From NCBI RefSeq assembly GCF_008932245.1, contig NZ_CP034909.1, forward strand, positions 434,001 through 498,000: a stretch of DNA of 64,000 nucleotides. The letters run 5' to 3'. Shown here in pieces: positions 44,997-53,528 of the stretch; position 1 is the first letter of the stretch, and the number at the start of each line of letters is the position of its first letter. The notes below the pieces were generated by a model. The model did not search any database. It was not told the DNA's origin and was given only the letters and a program-made list of their open reading frames with translations. The DNA is from Sinorhizobium alkalisoli. Lineage in GTDB: Bacteria; Pseudomonadota; Alphaproteobacteria; Rhizobiales; Rhizobiaceae. Both the position numbers and the translations under genes were made by a program.

Positions 44997-47303
44997 ATGG
45001 TTTCGACTTATCTCGACTATAATCTCATTGCGCGGGACATGACGCTCAGCCTCAAGCGTGTTTCGGAGCAAACCCTCGTCGCCCGCGATACGCAATACTT
45101 CAAAGAAAACATCGGCAATGTGACTTCGGTCGATGAGTTCCTGGACGATTTTCGTCTCTATTCTTACGCAATGGCGGCGTTTGGGCTGGGGGAGATGATC
45201 GATTCGGTCGCCTTCATGCGCAAGGTGCTGGAAAGTGACCTCTCCGACGAAAACAGTTTCGCCAACAAGCTGACGGATGAGCGCTATCGTGAATTCGCAA
45301 TGGCGTACAGCTTCAGCAGCGGGACCGCCGTCTCGCAGACCGAGGCGCAACTCGACGAACTCATCGGATTGTACAACACGAGCATCGCCAATCTCGGGGA
45401 GACCCAGAAGGAGGAGACCCGCTACTACAACGTCATGATCGACAAGGTCACCAGCGTCGATCAGTTGTTGAACAACGACCGCCTGCGCGCCTACGTGTTC
45501 ACCGCCTTCGGGATCGATGAGAGCACCTATTCGCGACAGACGATTCGTGGCGTGCTTTCCAGCAGTGCGGACGATGCGGACAGCTACGAGAATACCGTGA
45601 TTGCGCCCCAGCTCTCCAGCCTCGAAACGGCGAAGGCAGAGGCGCAGGCGGAACTTTCGGCGGGGGGGCTTACCGACGACGAGCGAGTACGGCTCCAGCG
45701 TAAGATAACGACCTACACGAATTCCATCGCCACGCTTAACAACTACCTCGACCTCGCTGCGGCTTTCGATTTTGGCTCTGACGGAGCCGCGACGGCAGGC
45801 GCCGCGCAGACGGCCGAAAACAAGCTCGCCACCAACGATCTCTATATTTCCAGCAACTCCCGCGTCACGCCGCAGGCGGCCCTTTTGAACAAGGCCTATT
45901 TCGAGGAGCAGATCGCCAGCATCACGACCGTCGATGAGCTCGTCGCCGATGCGCGCCTTTACAACTACATCAGAACGGCCTTCGACCTTACCGGCGTCAC
46001 GATCGTTCCTGCGACCATCAAAAACATTCTCACGAGCGATCCGGATGATCCGGATAGTTACGTCAACACGATCGGCGGCGGCGACGAGAACTACATAGCA
46101 CTCGCCAAGGCCTTCAATTTCCAGGAGGACGGGACACTCGCTGCCGGGGACACGGCCCAGGCTGCGGCACAAACGAGCCTTACCTCCAATCGCTACATGA
46201 CGCGATATAACGACAAGGATGAGGAGGCGGACGAGAAGGCGATCAGCGCTTACGAGATCGCCGTTTCCGACCTGACCTCCGTCGACGACTTCGTCGGCAC
46301 CGCTTCAATCTACGAATTCGCGCTGACAGCAGTCGGGCTGGATCCCGATGCCGAAAGCGCGCGGACGATCAAGCGGGTGCTGACCAGCGACCTGACCGAT
46401 CCGAAAAGTTTCGTTTATACGCTCAAGGACGAGCGCTACCTGACGCTTGCCCAACTGTTCAACTTTACGACAGAGGGTGAAATCGGCGTTCCTGCACTCG
46501 CCCAATCCGAGACGCAAATCCAGGAGACCGCGAAGAGCTACATCGTCAACAAGTCCCGTTTTGGATCGGAGGACGACAAGGCGGCGGCAGAGGACGAGAG
46601 CGATTATTACACGGCCGAGGTTCCCAAGCTTGCCTCGCTCGATGAATTCCTGGCGGATTCCCGTCTGGTGAGCTTCGCGCTCGAAGCCAATGGGATCAAC
46701 CCGGAAAGCGTGAGCCCCGACGTGCTTCGCCAGATCTTCACTTCCGATCTCGACGACCCGGAAAGCGTCATCAATCAGCAGGAAAATTCCGCCGCCTATG
46801 TCTCGCTGGTGACCTCCTTCAACTTCGACAGCGAAGGAAACCTGCTGCGCGAGCAGAAGGACGCCATTGTCACCCGCCAGGGATTCTACGAAACGCTCGA
46901 CCATTATCTGCACCAGATGCTGGAGGAGCAGGCGGGCGAGGAAAACGAGGGCGTCCGCCTTGCGCTGTATTTCGAACGGATGGCGGGGTCATTGGTCGAC
47001 GCCTATGACCTGCTGGCCGATGATGCGCTGGCCGAGGTGTTCCGGACTATTTTCAGCCTGCCAGACGAGTTCAGTTCCATGGACATCGACCAGCAGGCGA
47101 AGTTCGTCGACAAGAATCTCGATCTCGAAATACTGAGCGACACGGTTGAGCTCAAGAAGCTTCTCGCACGATTTGCCGTGCTCTACGATCTGGAGAATAA
47201 CACGGCAGTCGATCCGGTCGTGTCGATCCTATCGAGCAGCGGCACCGTCGGGATCAGTGCCGATACGCTTCTTACGTTGTCGCAGCTTCGGGTGGGTGGT
47301 TAG
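44997..47303 (+). CDS. Large multi-repeat DUF1217 protein
   Basis: 768 residues with no signal peptide. Five repeats of one module are visible, each starting with a VDE/LDE phrase and ending near a short conserved strand: VDEFLDDFRLYSYAMAAFGL, VDQLLNNDRLRAYVFTAFGI, VDELVADARLYNYIRTAFDL, VDDFVGTASIYEFALTAVGL and LDEFLADSRLVSFALEANGI. A second phrase recurs after each, LTSD..DPDS-type (VLESDLSDENSF, ILTSDPDDPDSY, VLTSDLTDPKSF, IFTSDLDDPESV). DUF1217 proteins in rhizobia usually carry one or two modules and are often linked to flagellar genes; secretion through the flagellar system is possible but not shown. ATG 44997 has GGAG upstream. Confidence 0.8.
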   Translation: MVSTYLDYNLIARDMTLSLKRVSEQTLVARDTQYFKENIGNVTSVDEFLDDFRLYSYAMAAFGLGEMIDSVAFMRKVLESDLSDENSFANKLTDERYREFAMAYSFSSGTAVSQTEAQLDELIGLYNTSIANLGETQKEETRYYNVMIDKVTSVDQLLNNDRLRAYVFTAFGIDESTYSRQTIRGVLSSSADDADSYENTVIAPQLSSLETAKAEAQAELSAGGLTDDERVRLQRKITTYTNSIATLNNYLDLAAAFDFGSDGAATAGAAQTAENKLATNDLYISSNSRVTPQAALLNKAYFEEQIASITTVDELVADARLYNYIRTAFDLTGVTIVPATIKNILTSDPDDPDSYVNTIGGGDENYIALAKAFNFQEDGTLAAGDTAQAAAQTSLTSNRYMTRYNDKDEEADEKAISAYEIAVSDLTSVDDFVGTASIYEFALTAVGLDPDAESARTIKRVLTSDLTDPKSFVYTLKDERYLTLAQLFNFTTEGEIGVPALAQSETQIQETAKSYIVNKSRFGSEDDKAAAEDESDYYTAEVPKLASLDEFLADSRLVSFALEANGINPESVSPDVLRQIFTSDLDDPESVINQQENSAAYVSLVTSFNFDSEGNLLREQKDAIVTRQGFYETLDHYLHQMLEEQAGEENEGVRLALYFERMAGSLVDAYDLLADDALAEVFRTIFSLPDEFSSMDIDQQAKFVDKNLDLEILSDTVELKKLLARFAVLYDLENNTAVDPVVSILSSSGTVGISADTLLTLSQLRVGG

Positions 47304-47321
47304 GCGCAAGGCGCGCCCGGC

Positions 47322-48755
47322 TCAATCGGCCCGCAGCACCTTGTCAGGGTTCATGATTCCGGCCGGATCGAAAGCATGTTTGATCCGACGCATCAGCTCG
47401 ATCTCGATCGGGGAGCGGACCGCGGCGAGTTCGTCGCGCTTCAGCTGGCCGATGCCGTGTTCGGCCGAAATCGAGCCGTCATATTTCAGCACTACGGCAT
47501 GCACGATTGCGTTCATCTCGCGCCAGCGGGCGAGAAAGGCCGACTTGTCCGCGCCGACCGGCTGGGAGATGTTGTAGTGGATGTTGCCGTCGCCCATATG
47601 GCCGAAGGCGCAGATGCGCGCGCCGGGTATTGCCTTCAGGACGGCCGCGTCGGCCTCCGCCATGAAGGCTGGGATGCTCGATACCGGCACGGAAACGTCA
47701 TGCTTGATCGAGCCGCCTTCGGGCTTCTGCGCCGGCGATATGCTCTCGCGCATGTGCCATAGCGCCTCGCTCTGCGCTTCGCTTTGGGCGACGACGGCAT
47801 TCTCGATGAGCCCGTCCCTGATGCCGGCTTCCAGCAGGCTCTGCACCATCCGATCTGCGCTTTCGGCGGAATCGAAGGTGGAGACGTCGACCAGCGCATA
47901 CCAGGAGTGGATTGAGTCCAACGGGTCCCGCACGCCTGGTATATGGCGCGTGGTGAATTCTATGCCGAGCCTCGGCATCAGTTCGAAGCCGGTGAGCGCA
48001 GGACCGCAGAGGCTTGATGCCAGGTCGAAAAGCGCAAGCGCATTCTCGACGCTCGCCAGTCCGGCAAAAGCCACCTGTCGGCCGCGCGGCTTCGGAAAAA
48101 GCCTCAGGACGGCGCCGGTGATCACGCCGAGCGTTCCTTCCGCGCCGATGAAGAGGTCGCGCAGGTCGTAGCCCGTATTGTCCTTCTTGAGCCGTCGCAG
48201 ACCCTCCCACACCTCGCCGGTCGGAAGCACCACCTCGAGTCCGAGGCAAAGCTGGCGCATATTGCCGTAGGCGAGCACCGCCGTGCCACCGGCATTGGTG
48301 GAGAGATTGCCGCCGATCCGTGCCGAGCCCTCTGACCCGAGCGAAAGGGGAAAGAGCCGATCGACGTCGTCGGCGGCCCCCTGGATATCCGCAAGGATGC
48401 AGCCTGCGTCGGCGACGATGACATTGCCCACCGGATCGATCTCGCGGATCCGGTTCAACCGTTCGAGTGAAAGAATGACGTCCGCCTTGCCTTCGCGCGG
48501 AACGCCGCCCGCGACATGTCCCGTATTGCCGCCCTGCGGCACGATCGCCGTCAGGGTGTCAGTTGCGAGTCGCAGGATGCGCGACACCTCGTCGACGGAA
48601 CCGGGCTTCAGCACGAGCGGCGTGGTGCCGCGATAGAGCCCGCGCGATTCGACCAGATAGGGCGCAATCTCGCCGGCACCCGTCACGGCATAGTCGGCGC
48701 CGACGATGTCGATGAAGGAGGCGATCAGTTCGGGAGAAGGTATTACGCTCGTCAT
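47322..48755 (-). CDS. FAD-binding oxidase, D-lactate / D-2-hydroxyglutarate dehydrogenase type
   Basis: 477 residues. N-terminal FAD_binding_4 (PQGGNTGHVAGGVPREGKAD and IVADAGCILADIQGAA), then LGSEGSARIGGNLSTNAGG, YGNMRQLCLGLEVVLPTGEV, DLRDLFIGAEGTLGVITGAV, and a C-terminal FAD-oxidase domain ending GDGNIHYNISQP and SAEHGIGQLKRDEL. D-2-hydroxy acids are the likely substrates. The Sua5-type gene lies 16 bp upstream on the same strand, suggesting co-transcription without an obvious metabolic link. Confidence 0.88.
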   Translation of the reverse strand: MTSVIPSPELIASFIDIVGADYAVTGAGEIAPYLVESRGLYRGTTPLVLKPGSVDEVSRILRLATDTLTAIVPQGGNTGHVAGGVPREGKADVILSLERLNRIREIDPVGNVIVADAGCILADIQGAADDVDRLFPLSLGSEGSARIGGNLSTNAGGTAVLAYGNMRQLCLGLEVVLPTGEVWEGLRRLKKDNTGYDLRDLFIGAEGTLGVITGAVLRLFPKPRGRQVAFAGLASVENALALFDLASSLCGPALTGFELMPRLGIEFTTRHIPGVRDPLDSIHSWYALVDVSTFDSAESADRMVQSLLEAGIRDGLIENAVVAQSEAQSEALWHMRESISPAQKPEGGSIKHDVSVPVSSIPAFMAEADAAVLKAIPGARICAFGHMGDGNIHYNISQPVGADKSAFLARWREMNAIVHAVVLKYDGSISAEHGIGQLKRDELAAVRSPIEIELMRRIKHAFDPAGIMNPDKVLRAD

Positions 48756-48771
48756 GACCCTACCTTGACGG

Positions 48772-49746
48772 TCAATCCCTCGGCGCGGCCGCCCGCTGCA
48801 GGCGGTCGATGATGGCTTCGCCTAAGCCTTCATTCGGGACTGTTCCGAAGGCGATGGTGCGGGCACCGCTCGCATCCGCCTTCTTCATATAATCGAAAAG
48901 ATTGGCGGCCGCCTCGCGGAGATTGCCGCCCGGGCTCAGGTCGAGCACCATAGCCGCCTCGCTCTCGCCGGGGAGCGGGCTGCCGCCGAAACGAATGAGC
49001 GCTTCTCCCTTGCGAACGTCCGTTGCATCGAGCCGCACCACGGCGCCCGGTGCATAATGCGAGGTCAGCATGCCCGGCGCCTCGATCGTCGCACCTGCGG
49101 TTTCGGGGCGCTCCACCACGAGGCCGGTCAGCGCCTCGACCTCCGCGGCATCGAGCCCGCCCGGCCGCAGCAGCCGGAGCGTCTCGCCTTCGACCTTGAT
49201 GATCGTCGACTCCAGGCCGATCTCGGCCGGGCCCGCATCGAGGATCAGTTTCAGCTTCGATCCGAGATCCGCCTGCACGTGGGCCGCGCTGGTCGGGCTG
49301 ATCCTGCCCGAGGTGTTGGCGCTCGGCGCCGCCAGCGGCCGCCCGAACTGCGCGATCACGCGGCGCGAGAAGCCCTCGGGCATGCGCAGGCCGAGCGTGT
49401 CGAGACCTGCGGAAGCGAGCGCATGCACGCTCCTTTCCGACCGCTGCGGCAGGATCAGCGTCAGCGGACCTGGCCAGAAGGCTTCCGCCAGTTGCCGCGA
49501 AACTGCATCGAAGGCCACATGCTCCTCAGCCATCGCCAGGTCCGAGACGTGGCAGATGAGCGGATTGAAACGGGGCCGGCCCTTGATCTCATAGATCCGG
49601 CCGATCGCCTCTGCATTCGTCGCATCCGCCGCGAGGCCGTAGACAGTCTCTGTCGGGATCGCGACCGGTTCGCCGGCGGAAAGCACCGCGCAGGCCGTGT
49701 CGATCGCCCGGTCGGGTTCGCTGCGCGTATCGATGATTTCGGCCAT
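48772..49746 (-). CDS. L-threonylcarbamoyladenylate synthase (Sua5/YrdC type)
   Basis: 324 residues. It makes threonylcarbamoyl-AMP for the t6A modification of tRNA. The N-terminal YrdC domain has GEPVAIPTETVYGLAADATN, IYEIKGRPRFNPLICHV, WPGPLTLILPQ and PLAAPSANTSGRISPTSAAH; the C-terminal Sua5 extension (PGMLTSHYAPGAVVRLD onward) distinguishes it from short YrdC/TsaC. MAEIIDTRSEPD is the start; the ORF extends upstream through a region without similarity. Second gene of a short minus-strand operon. Confidence 0.9.
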   Translation of the reverse strand: MAEIIDTRSEPDRAIDTACAVLSAGEPVAIPTETVYGLAADATNAEAIGRIYEIKGRPRFNPLICHVSDLAMAEEHVAFDAVSRQLAEAFWPGPLTLILPQRSERSVHALASAGLDTLGLRMPEGFSRRVIAQFGRPLAAPSANTSGRISPTSAAHVQADLGSKLKLILDAGPAEIGLESTIIKVEGETLRLLRPGGLDAAEVEALTGLVVERPETAGATIEAPGMLTSHYAPGAVVRLDATDVRKGEALIRFGGSPLPGESEAAMVLDLSPGGNLREAAANLFDYMKKADASGARTIAFGTVPNEGLGEAIIDRLQRAAAPRD

Positions 49747-49834
49747 GGCGTTCGCCTTCCTTTCCGCGGTTTCCTTAGCGGACCTGCCGGGAAAACAGAA
49801 CGATTTTCTTTGCCGCTGGGCTCGGCGCGTTACA

Positions 49835-50431
49835 CTAGATGCCGCGGATGATCCTTCGCAGCGCCTCCTCGCGTGCGCCAAGCATCAGCACGTTCTTGAG
49901 CGCCACCTTCGGGTCCTGCGTGCGAAAGATCAGGCCGTCGCCGCGCACATTGCGGTTGACGACCATCCGCCCTCCCTCCGTGCCCGGCTCAATGGCAACG
50001 GCGAAATACATGCGCGAATAGCCGGCCTGGATCCGGTCGAAGAAGTGCGCCTCGTCGCCGAGATCTGAAAAGAAATTTGCGAAGTAGAAAGCCCAGGTGA
50101 CGTCTTTCGATCGAGCAAGCCGGGTCGTGGCGGCCGTCACATGGCAATAGCCAAGGTGCGGGCTCGCGGCGAGCGTCCGGTGGAAGATCATATTCGGGAA
50201 TTTGATCGAGGCGTGAAAGCTGTTGATCCGCTTGTGAGTCGCTTCTCCCGCCGCCGTCAGCTTGCGCCCGGTTTTCTCCGCCACCTCCTCGTAGCTCAGA
50301 TAGCGCCGCTGCTCGGGCGTTTGGCGGCGTCGCTCGATGCGGCCGGTTCGCAGAAACTCGGTGTGGGACGTCGCCTTTGGCACCGGAGCCGACGCCTTCT
50401 CTGAGGCGTCGTAATATCTGAGCTTTGCCAT
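49835..50431 (-). CDS. Conserved protein of unknown function
   Basis: 198 residues. No signal peptide or membrane segment. Readable features: an Arg-rich segment RRRQTPEQRRYLSYEEVAEK, then TWAFYFANFFSDLGDEAHFF and GYSRMYFAVAIEPGTEGGRM in a likely beta-rich second half. I do not recognise the family. It starts before the 680-bp gap that holds the riboswitch on the other strand. Confidence 0.7.
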   Translation of the reverse strand: MAKLRYYDASEKASAPVPKATSHTEFLRTGRIERRRQTPEQRRYLSYEEVAEKTGRKLTAAGEATHKRINSFHASIKFPNMIFHRTLAASPHLGYCHVTAATTRLARSKDVTWAFYFANFFSDLGDEAHFFDRIQAGYSRMYFAVAIEPGTEGGRMVVNRNVRGDGLIFRTQDPKVALKNVLMLGAREEALRRIIRGI

Positions 50432-50749
50432 CGACCTCTGCGCGCCTTCGCGAGAATGCGGTTGAACTACCGGTGGACGCTAAACCATCAGGGTTAACAG
50501 AGTATTTTTCGTACTTCTGCGCGAGGCGCGTGCACCGGTGCCGTCGCAATCAGTCGCAATCTGGATGGTCGCTTTCGCACTTGGGATGGCGTTGCCGAAA
50601 AAATTACCCATTGCTCAACATTTCCTTTATCGTTTTGTTTCTATTAGTGAAAATCGACGCGACCCTCACCGCCGTCCCGCCGTAAGATTGCTGTCGTCTT
50701 TCCAGAATGGAATGTCGTTTATCGGCACTTGTGCGGGCTGCGAGACCGC

Positions 50750-50945
50750 TTAGATGGGGACACTCGAGGTGCCGCCCTGAAGCGGGCGGAGAATTGGGAA
50801 GCCGGTCAAATCCCGGTGCTGCCCCCGCAACGGTGGTGGAGTGAAGCCACGGCGAAGGCCACTGGACGGGAATGTCCGGGAAGGCGCCGGGCGGGTCCTT
50901 GGCGGGACGGCTCCAGAGCCCGGAAACCAGCCTTGAGCACATCGA
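50750..50945 (+). promoter_or_regulatory. Cobalamin riboswitch aptamer
   Basis: Conserved elements in order: GGTGCC (50768), GGGAAGCCGGTCAAATCCCGG, given in parts as GGGAAGCCGGT and AATCCCGGTGCTGCCCCCGC, then GCCACTGG, GGGAAGGC, and the B12 box AGCCCGGAAACCAGCC (about 50916-50931). These match the coenzyme B12 aptamer closely, with spacing as expected. It lies on the plus strand 170 bp before the GbcA-like gene; no other plus-strand gene is nearer. Cobalamin would be expected to repress the downstream pair. The 680-bp gap (50432-51114) also holds an AT-rich stretch (about 50600-50660) that may include the promoter. Confidence 0.85.
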
Positions 50946-51028
50946 CCGTAACGGGTTGCGGCGGGCAGCCGGACGGAGCCATGGCGCGCGGCCTGTTGCC
51001 GCGGGGGTTCCTGTCCTGCCTCTCCGAA

Positions 51029-51083
51029 CTAGAGCGAGATGAGGAAAAGAGTGCGCGGTTTTCCGCCCGCATCTCGCTCTAAC
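51029..51083. repeat. Rhizobial palindromic repeat between aptamer and gbcA
   Basis: AGAGCGAGATG (51031-51041) and CATCTCGCTCT (51070-51080) flank AGGAAAAG..GCGCGGTTTTCCGC, with an inner GCGG-TTTT-CCGC hairpin. It resembles the short palindromic element scattered in rhizobial genomes (RIME2-type). On the plus strand it is followed by AACTCTTTT, so it can also read as a terminator. Confidence 0.7.
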
Positions 51084-51114
51084 TCTTTTGATCTGGGCGA
51101 ACGAGGACATGGGC

Positions 51115-52359
51115 ATGGACATTCAGAGCGAAATGCTGCGCAAGCTGGAGACCCGTCGCGAAGGCTACAGCCTCGACCGGGACTTCTATATCGATCCCGA
51201 CTATTATCGTCACGACTTGGAAAACATCTGGTACAAGGATTGGCTCTTCATCGGCCACGATTGCGAAATCCCGCGGGCCGGCAACTACTTCACGGTGCAG
51301 GTCGGCGATTATCCGATCGTCATCGTTCGCGACCGGCAGGGAACAATCCGGGCGCTGCATAATTCGTGCCGCCATCGCGGCTCGCGCGTCTGCACCCAGC
51401 ACAAGGGCTCTTCGGCAAAGCTCGTTTGCCCCTATCATCAATGGACCTACGAATTGGACGGCAAGCTGCTCTTCGCGCGGCAGATGCCGGACGGGTTCGA
51501 TCCGGCGGCGCACAGCCTGAAGCCGGTGCATTGCGAGGCTGTCGGCGGCTACATCTTCATCAGCCTCGCCGACGAGCCGATGGAGTTCCAGCCGTTCCGC
51601 GACATGGTTTCCGGCTATCTCGCGCCGCATCGTCTCGGCGAGACCAAGGTCGCCTTCGAAAGCACGATCATCGAGAAGGGCAATTGGAAGCTCGTCTGGG
51701 AGAACAATCGCGAGTGCTACCATTGCGCGGCCAATCATCCCGAGCTCTGCCGCACCTATCCCGAAGCGCCGACGGTGACGGGGGTGCATGGCGCGATGAA
51801 CGATCCGGAGATCAACGCCCATTGGCAGAAATGCGAGGCGGCCGGCCTGCCGAGCGCATTCAGGATCGGGTCGACCGGTCAGTTCCGCATGACGCGCATG
51901 CCGCTGATCAACGGCGCCGAGAGCTACACCATGTCGGGTCAGAAAGCCGTGGCCAAGCCGCTCTCCTCCGAAGCGATGACCGGCCGCATCGGCACATTGC
52001 TGCTCTTTCACTATCCGACGACGTGGAACCATATTCTCGGCGACCATGCGATCACCTTCCGCGTGCTGCCCCTCGGTCCCGAAACGACCCAGGTCACGAC
52101 CAAGTGGCTCGTCAACAAGGACGCGGTCGAAGGCGTCGACTACAAGCTTGACGACCTCATCCATGTCTGGACCGAGACCAACGACCAGGACCGGCAGATC
52201 GTCGAGGAGAACGCCTTCGGCATTCGCTCGCCGGCTTACCAGCCGGGACCCTATTCCGTCGAGCACGAGGGCGGCGTGATGCAGTTCGTCGAATGGTACG
52301 CGCGCTACATGCTGGAGCGCCTGCAGCGCGGCGCAGCGCCTCTTTCGCGGGTGGCATGA
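51115..52359 (+). CDS. gbcA: Rieske non-heme iron oxygenase, glycine-betaine demethylase type
   Basis: 414 residues. The Rieske [2Fe-2S] centre is C85-R-H87 and C105-P-Y-H108. The mononuclear iron site has H203 and H208 in NRECYHCAANHPELCR. NWKLVWENNRECYHCAANHPE (in parts) and RTYPEAPTVTGVH are typical of GbcA, which oxidatively removes one methyl of glycine betaine to give dimethylglycine and formaldehyde; stachydrine demethylases are close relatives, so the substrate is likely but not proven. ATG 51115 fits the GAGG ribosome site. The reductase gene starts 1 bp after its stop. The upstream cobalamin riboswitch suggests B12 control. Confidence 0.85.
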   Translation: MDIQSEMLRKLETRREGYSLDRDFYIDPDYYRHDLENIWYKDWLFIGHDCEIPRAGNYFTVQVGDYPIVIVRDRQGTIRALHNSCRHRGSRVCTQHKGSSAKLVCPYHQWTYELDGKLLFARQMPDGFDPAAHSLKPVHCEAVGGYIFISLADEPMEFQPFRDMVSGYLAPHRLGETKVAFESTIIEKGNWKLVWENNRECYHCAANHPELCRTYPEAPTVTGVHGAMNDPEINAHWQKCEAAGLPSAFRIGSTGQFRMTRMPLINGAESYTMSGQKAVAKPLSSEAMTGRIGTLLLFHYPTTWNHILGDHAITFRVLPLGPETTQVTTKWLVNKDAVEGVDYKLDDLIHVWTETNDQDRQIVEENAFGIRSPAYQPGPYSVEHEGGVMQFVEWYARYMLERLQRGAAPLSRVA

Positions 52360-52360
52360 C

Positions 52361-53452
52361 ATGGAAATGGCCCGTTCCTTCCATCATTTCGACGAGCTCA
52401 GCCCCTGGATCGACCGCCAGCACATGCTCGAATGCATCTCGGTGGTGGCCGAAACCGCGGATGTGATGACCTTCACCTTCCGCTCCGACAGGCCGGCCTG
52501 GTTCCGCTACCTGCCCGGGCAGTTCGTAACCCTCGAACTGCCTGTCGGAGAGGAGCCGGTGATGCGCACCTACACGCTCTCGTCCTCACCGTCGCGGCCG
52601 CTCTCCGTTTCGATCACCGCCAAGGCACAACGGGACAGCATCGGCACCCGCTGGATGTTCGACAATCTGAAGCCGGGCATGGTGCTGAAGGCGTTCGGGC
52701 CGCTCGGCGATTTCAGCTTCGTCCGCCATACGGGTGAAAAATATCTCTTCATCTCCGCCGGCTCGGGCATCACGCCGATGATGTCGATGACGCGCTGGAT
52801 GGCAGATTGCGCGCCGGATTCCGATGTCACCTTCATTTCCTGCGCGAGGCGCCCGGAGGATCTCCTGTTCAAGCCGGAGCTGGAGATCCTCGCCAGACAG
52901 ATGCCGCATCTCAATCTCGGCTTCCTAGTCGAGGGGCACGAGGCGCGTCATGGCTGGCACGGGCTGCGCGGCCGTATCGACGCCACGAAGCTGCCGCTGC
53001 TGGCTCCGGATTTTCAGGAGCGAACGGTCTTCTGCTGCGGTCCCGAGCCTTTCATGCGCGGTGTCCGGGAGATGCTTCAGTCCGTCGGGTTCCCCATGGC
53101 CCGCTACCACCAGGAAAGCTTCCAGCCTGCGGCGGCACCAGCAGCAGAAGAGCTTGCCATCCGCGCCGGTGCGGCGGGCGCCGAGGCGGGGACGTCGAAG
53201 GTGATTTTTACCATGAGCGGCAAGGAGGTGGAGGCGATCCCGGGCCACACCATCCTCCAAACCGCGCGTGCCAACGGCGTCAGGATCGGAGCCGCCTGCG
53301 AAGGCGGCATCTGCGGCACATGCCGGGTGTTGAAGATCGCCGGCGATGTGGACATGAACCACAATGGCGGCATTCTCGACGACGAGGTCGAGGAGGGCTA
53401 CATCCTCGCCTGCTGTTCGCGTCCGCGGGGCGACGTCCAGATCGAGGCGTAA
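52361..53452 (+). CDS. gbcB: Ferredoxin-type reductase for the Rieske oxygenase
   Basis: 363 residues. An FAD domain (RTYTLSSSPSRPLSVSI), an NAD domain (FISAGSGITPMMSMTRW, VFCCGPEPFMRGV) and a C-terminal plant-type [2Fe-2S] ferredoxin with CEGGICGTC plus a later Cys in LACCSRP. It transfers electrons from NADH to the oxygenase partner. The ORF starts 1 bp after the oxygenase stop, and overlapping transcription ensures stoichiometric supply. It matches GbcB in length and domain order. Confidence 0.87.
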   Translation: MEMARSFHHFDELSPWIDRQHMLECISVVAETADVMTFTFRSDRPAWFRYLPGQFVTLELPVGEEPVMRTYTLSSSPSRPLSVSITAKAQRDSIGTRWMFDNLKPGMVLKAFGPLGDFSFVRHTGEKYLFISAGSGITPMMSMTRWMADCAPDSDVTFISCARRPEDLLFKPELEILARQMPHLNLGFLVEGHEARHGWHGLRGRIDATKLPLLAPDFQERTVFCCGPEPFMRGVREMLQSVGFPMARYHQESFQPAAAPAAEELAIRAGAAGAEAGTSKVIFTMSGKEVEAIPGHTILQTARANGVRIGAACEGGICGTCRVLKIAGDVDMNHNGGILDDEVEEGYILACCSRPRGDVQIEA

Positions 53453-53528
53453 CCGGACCAACTGTCCTGCTTGGGTCCCACAGCGCCGAGCTCTCAGAGA
53501 CGCGGCGTGGTGGGCAGCAGCGTGAGCT

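Noticed and set aside
44931..46172. 413-codon minus-strand ORF opposite the DUF1217 gene
   Set aside because: Mirror frame of the repeat protein, which has periodic protein-like modules on the plus strand.
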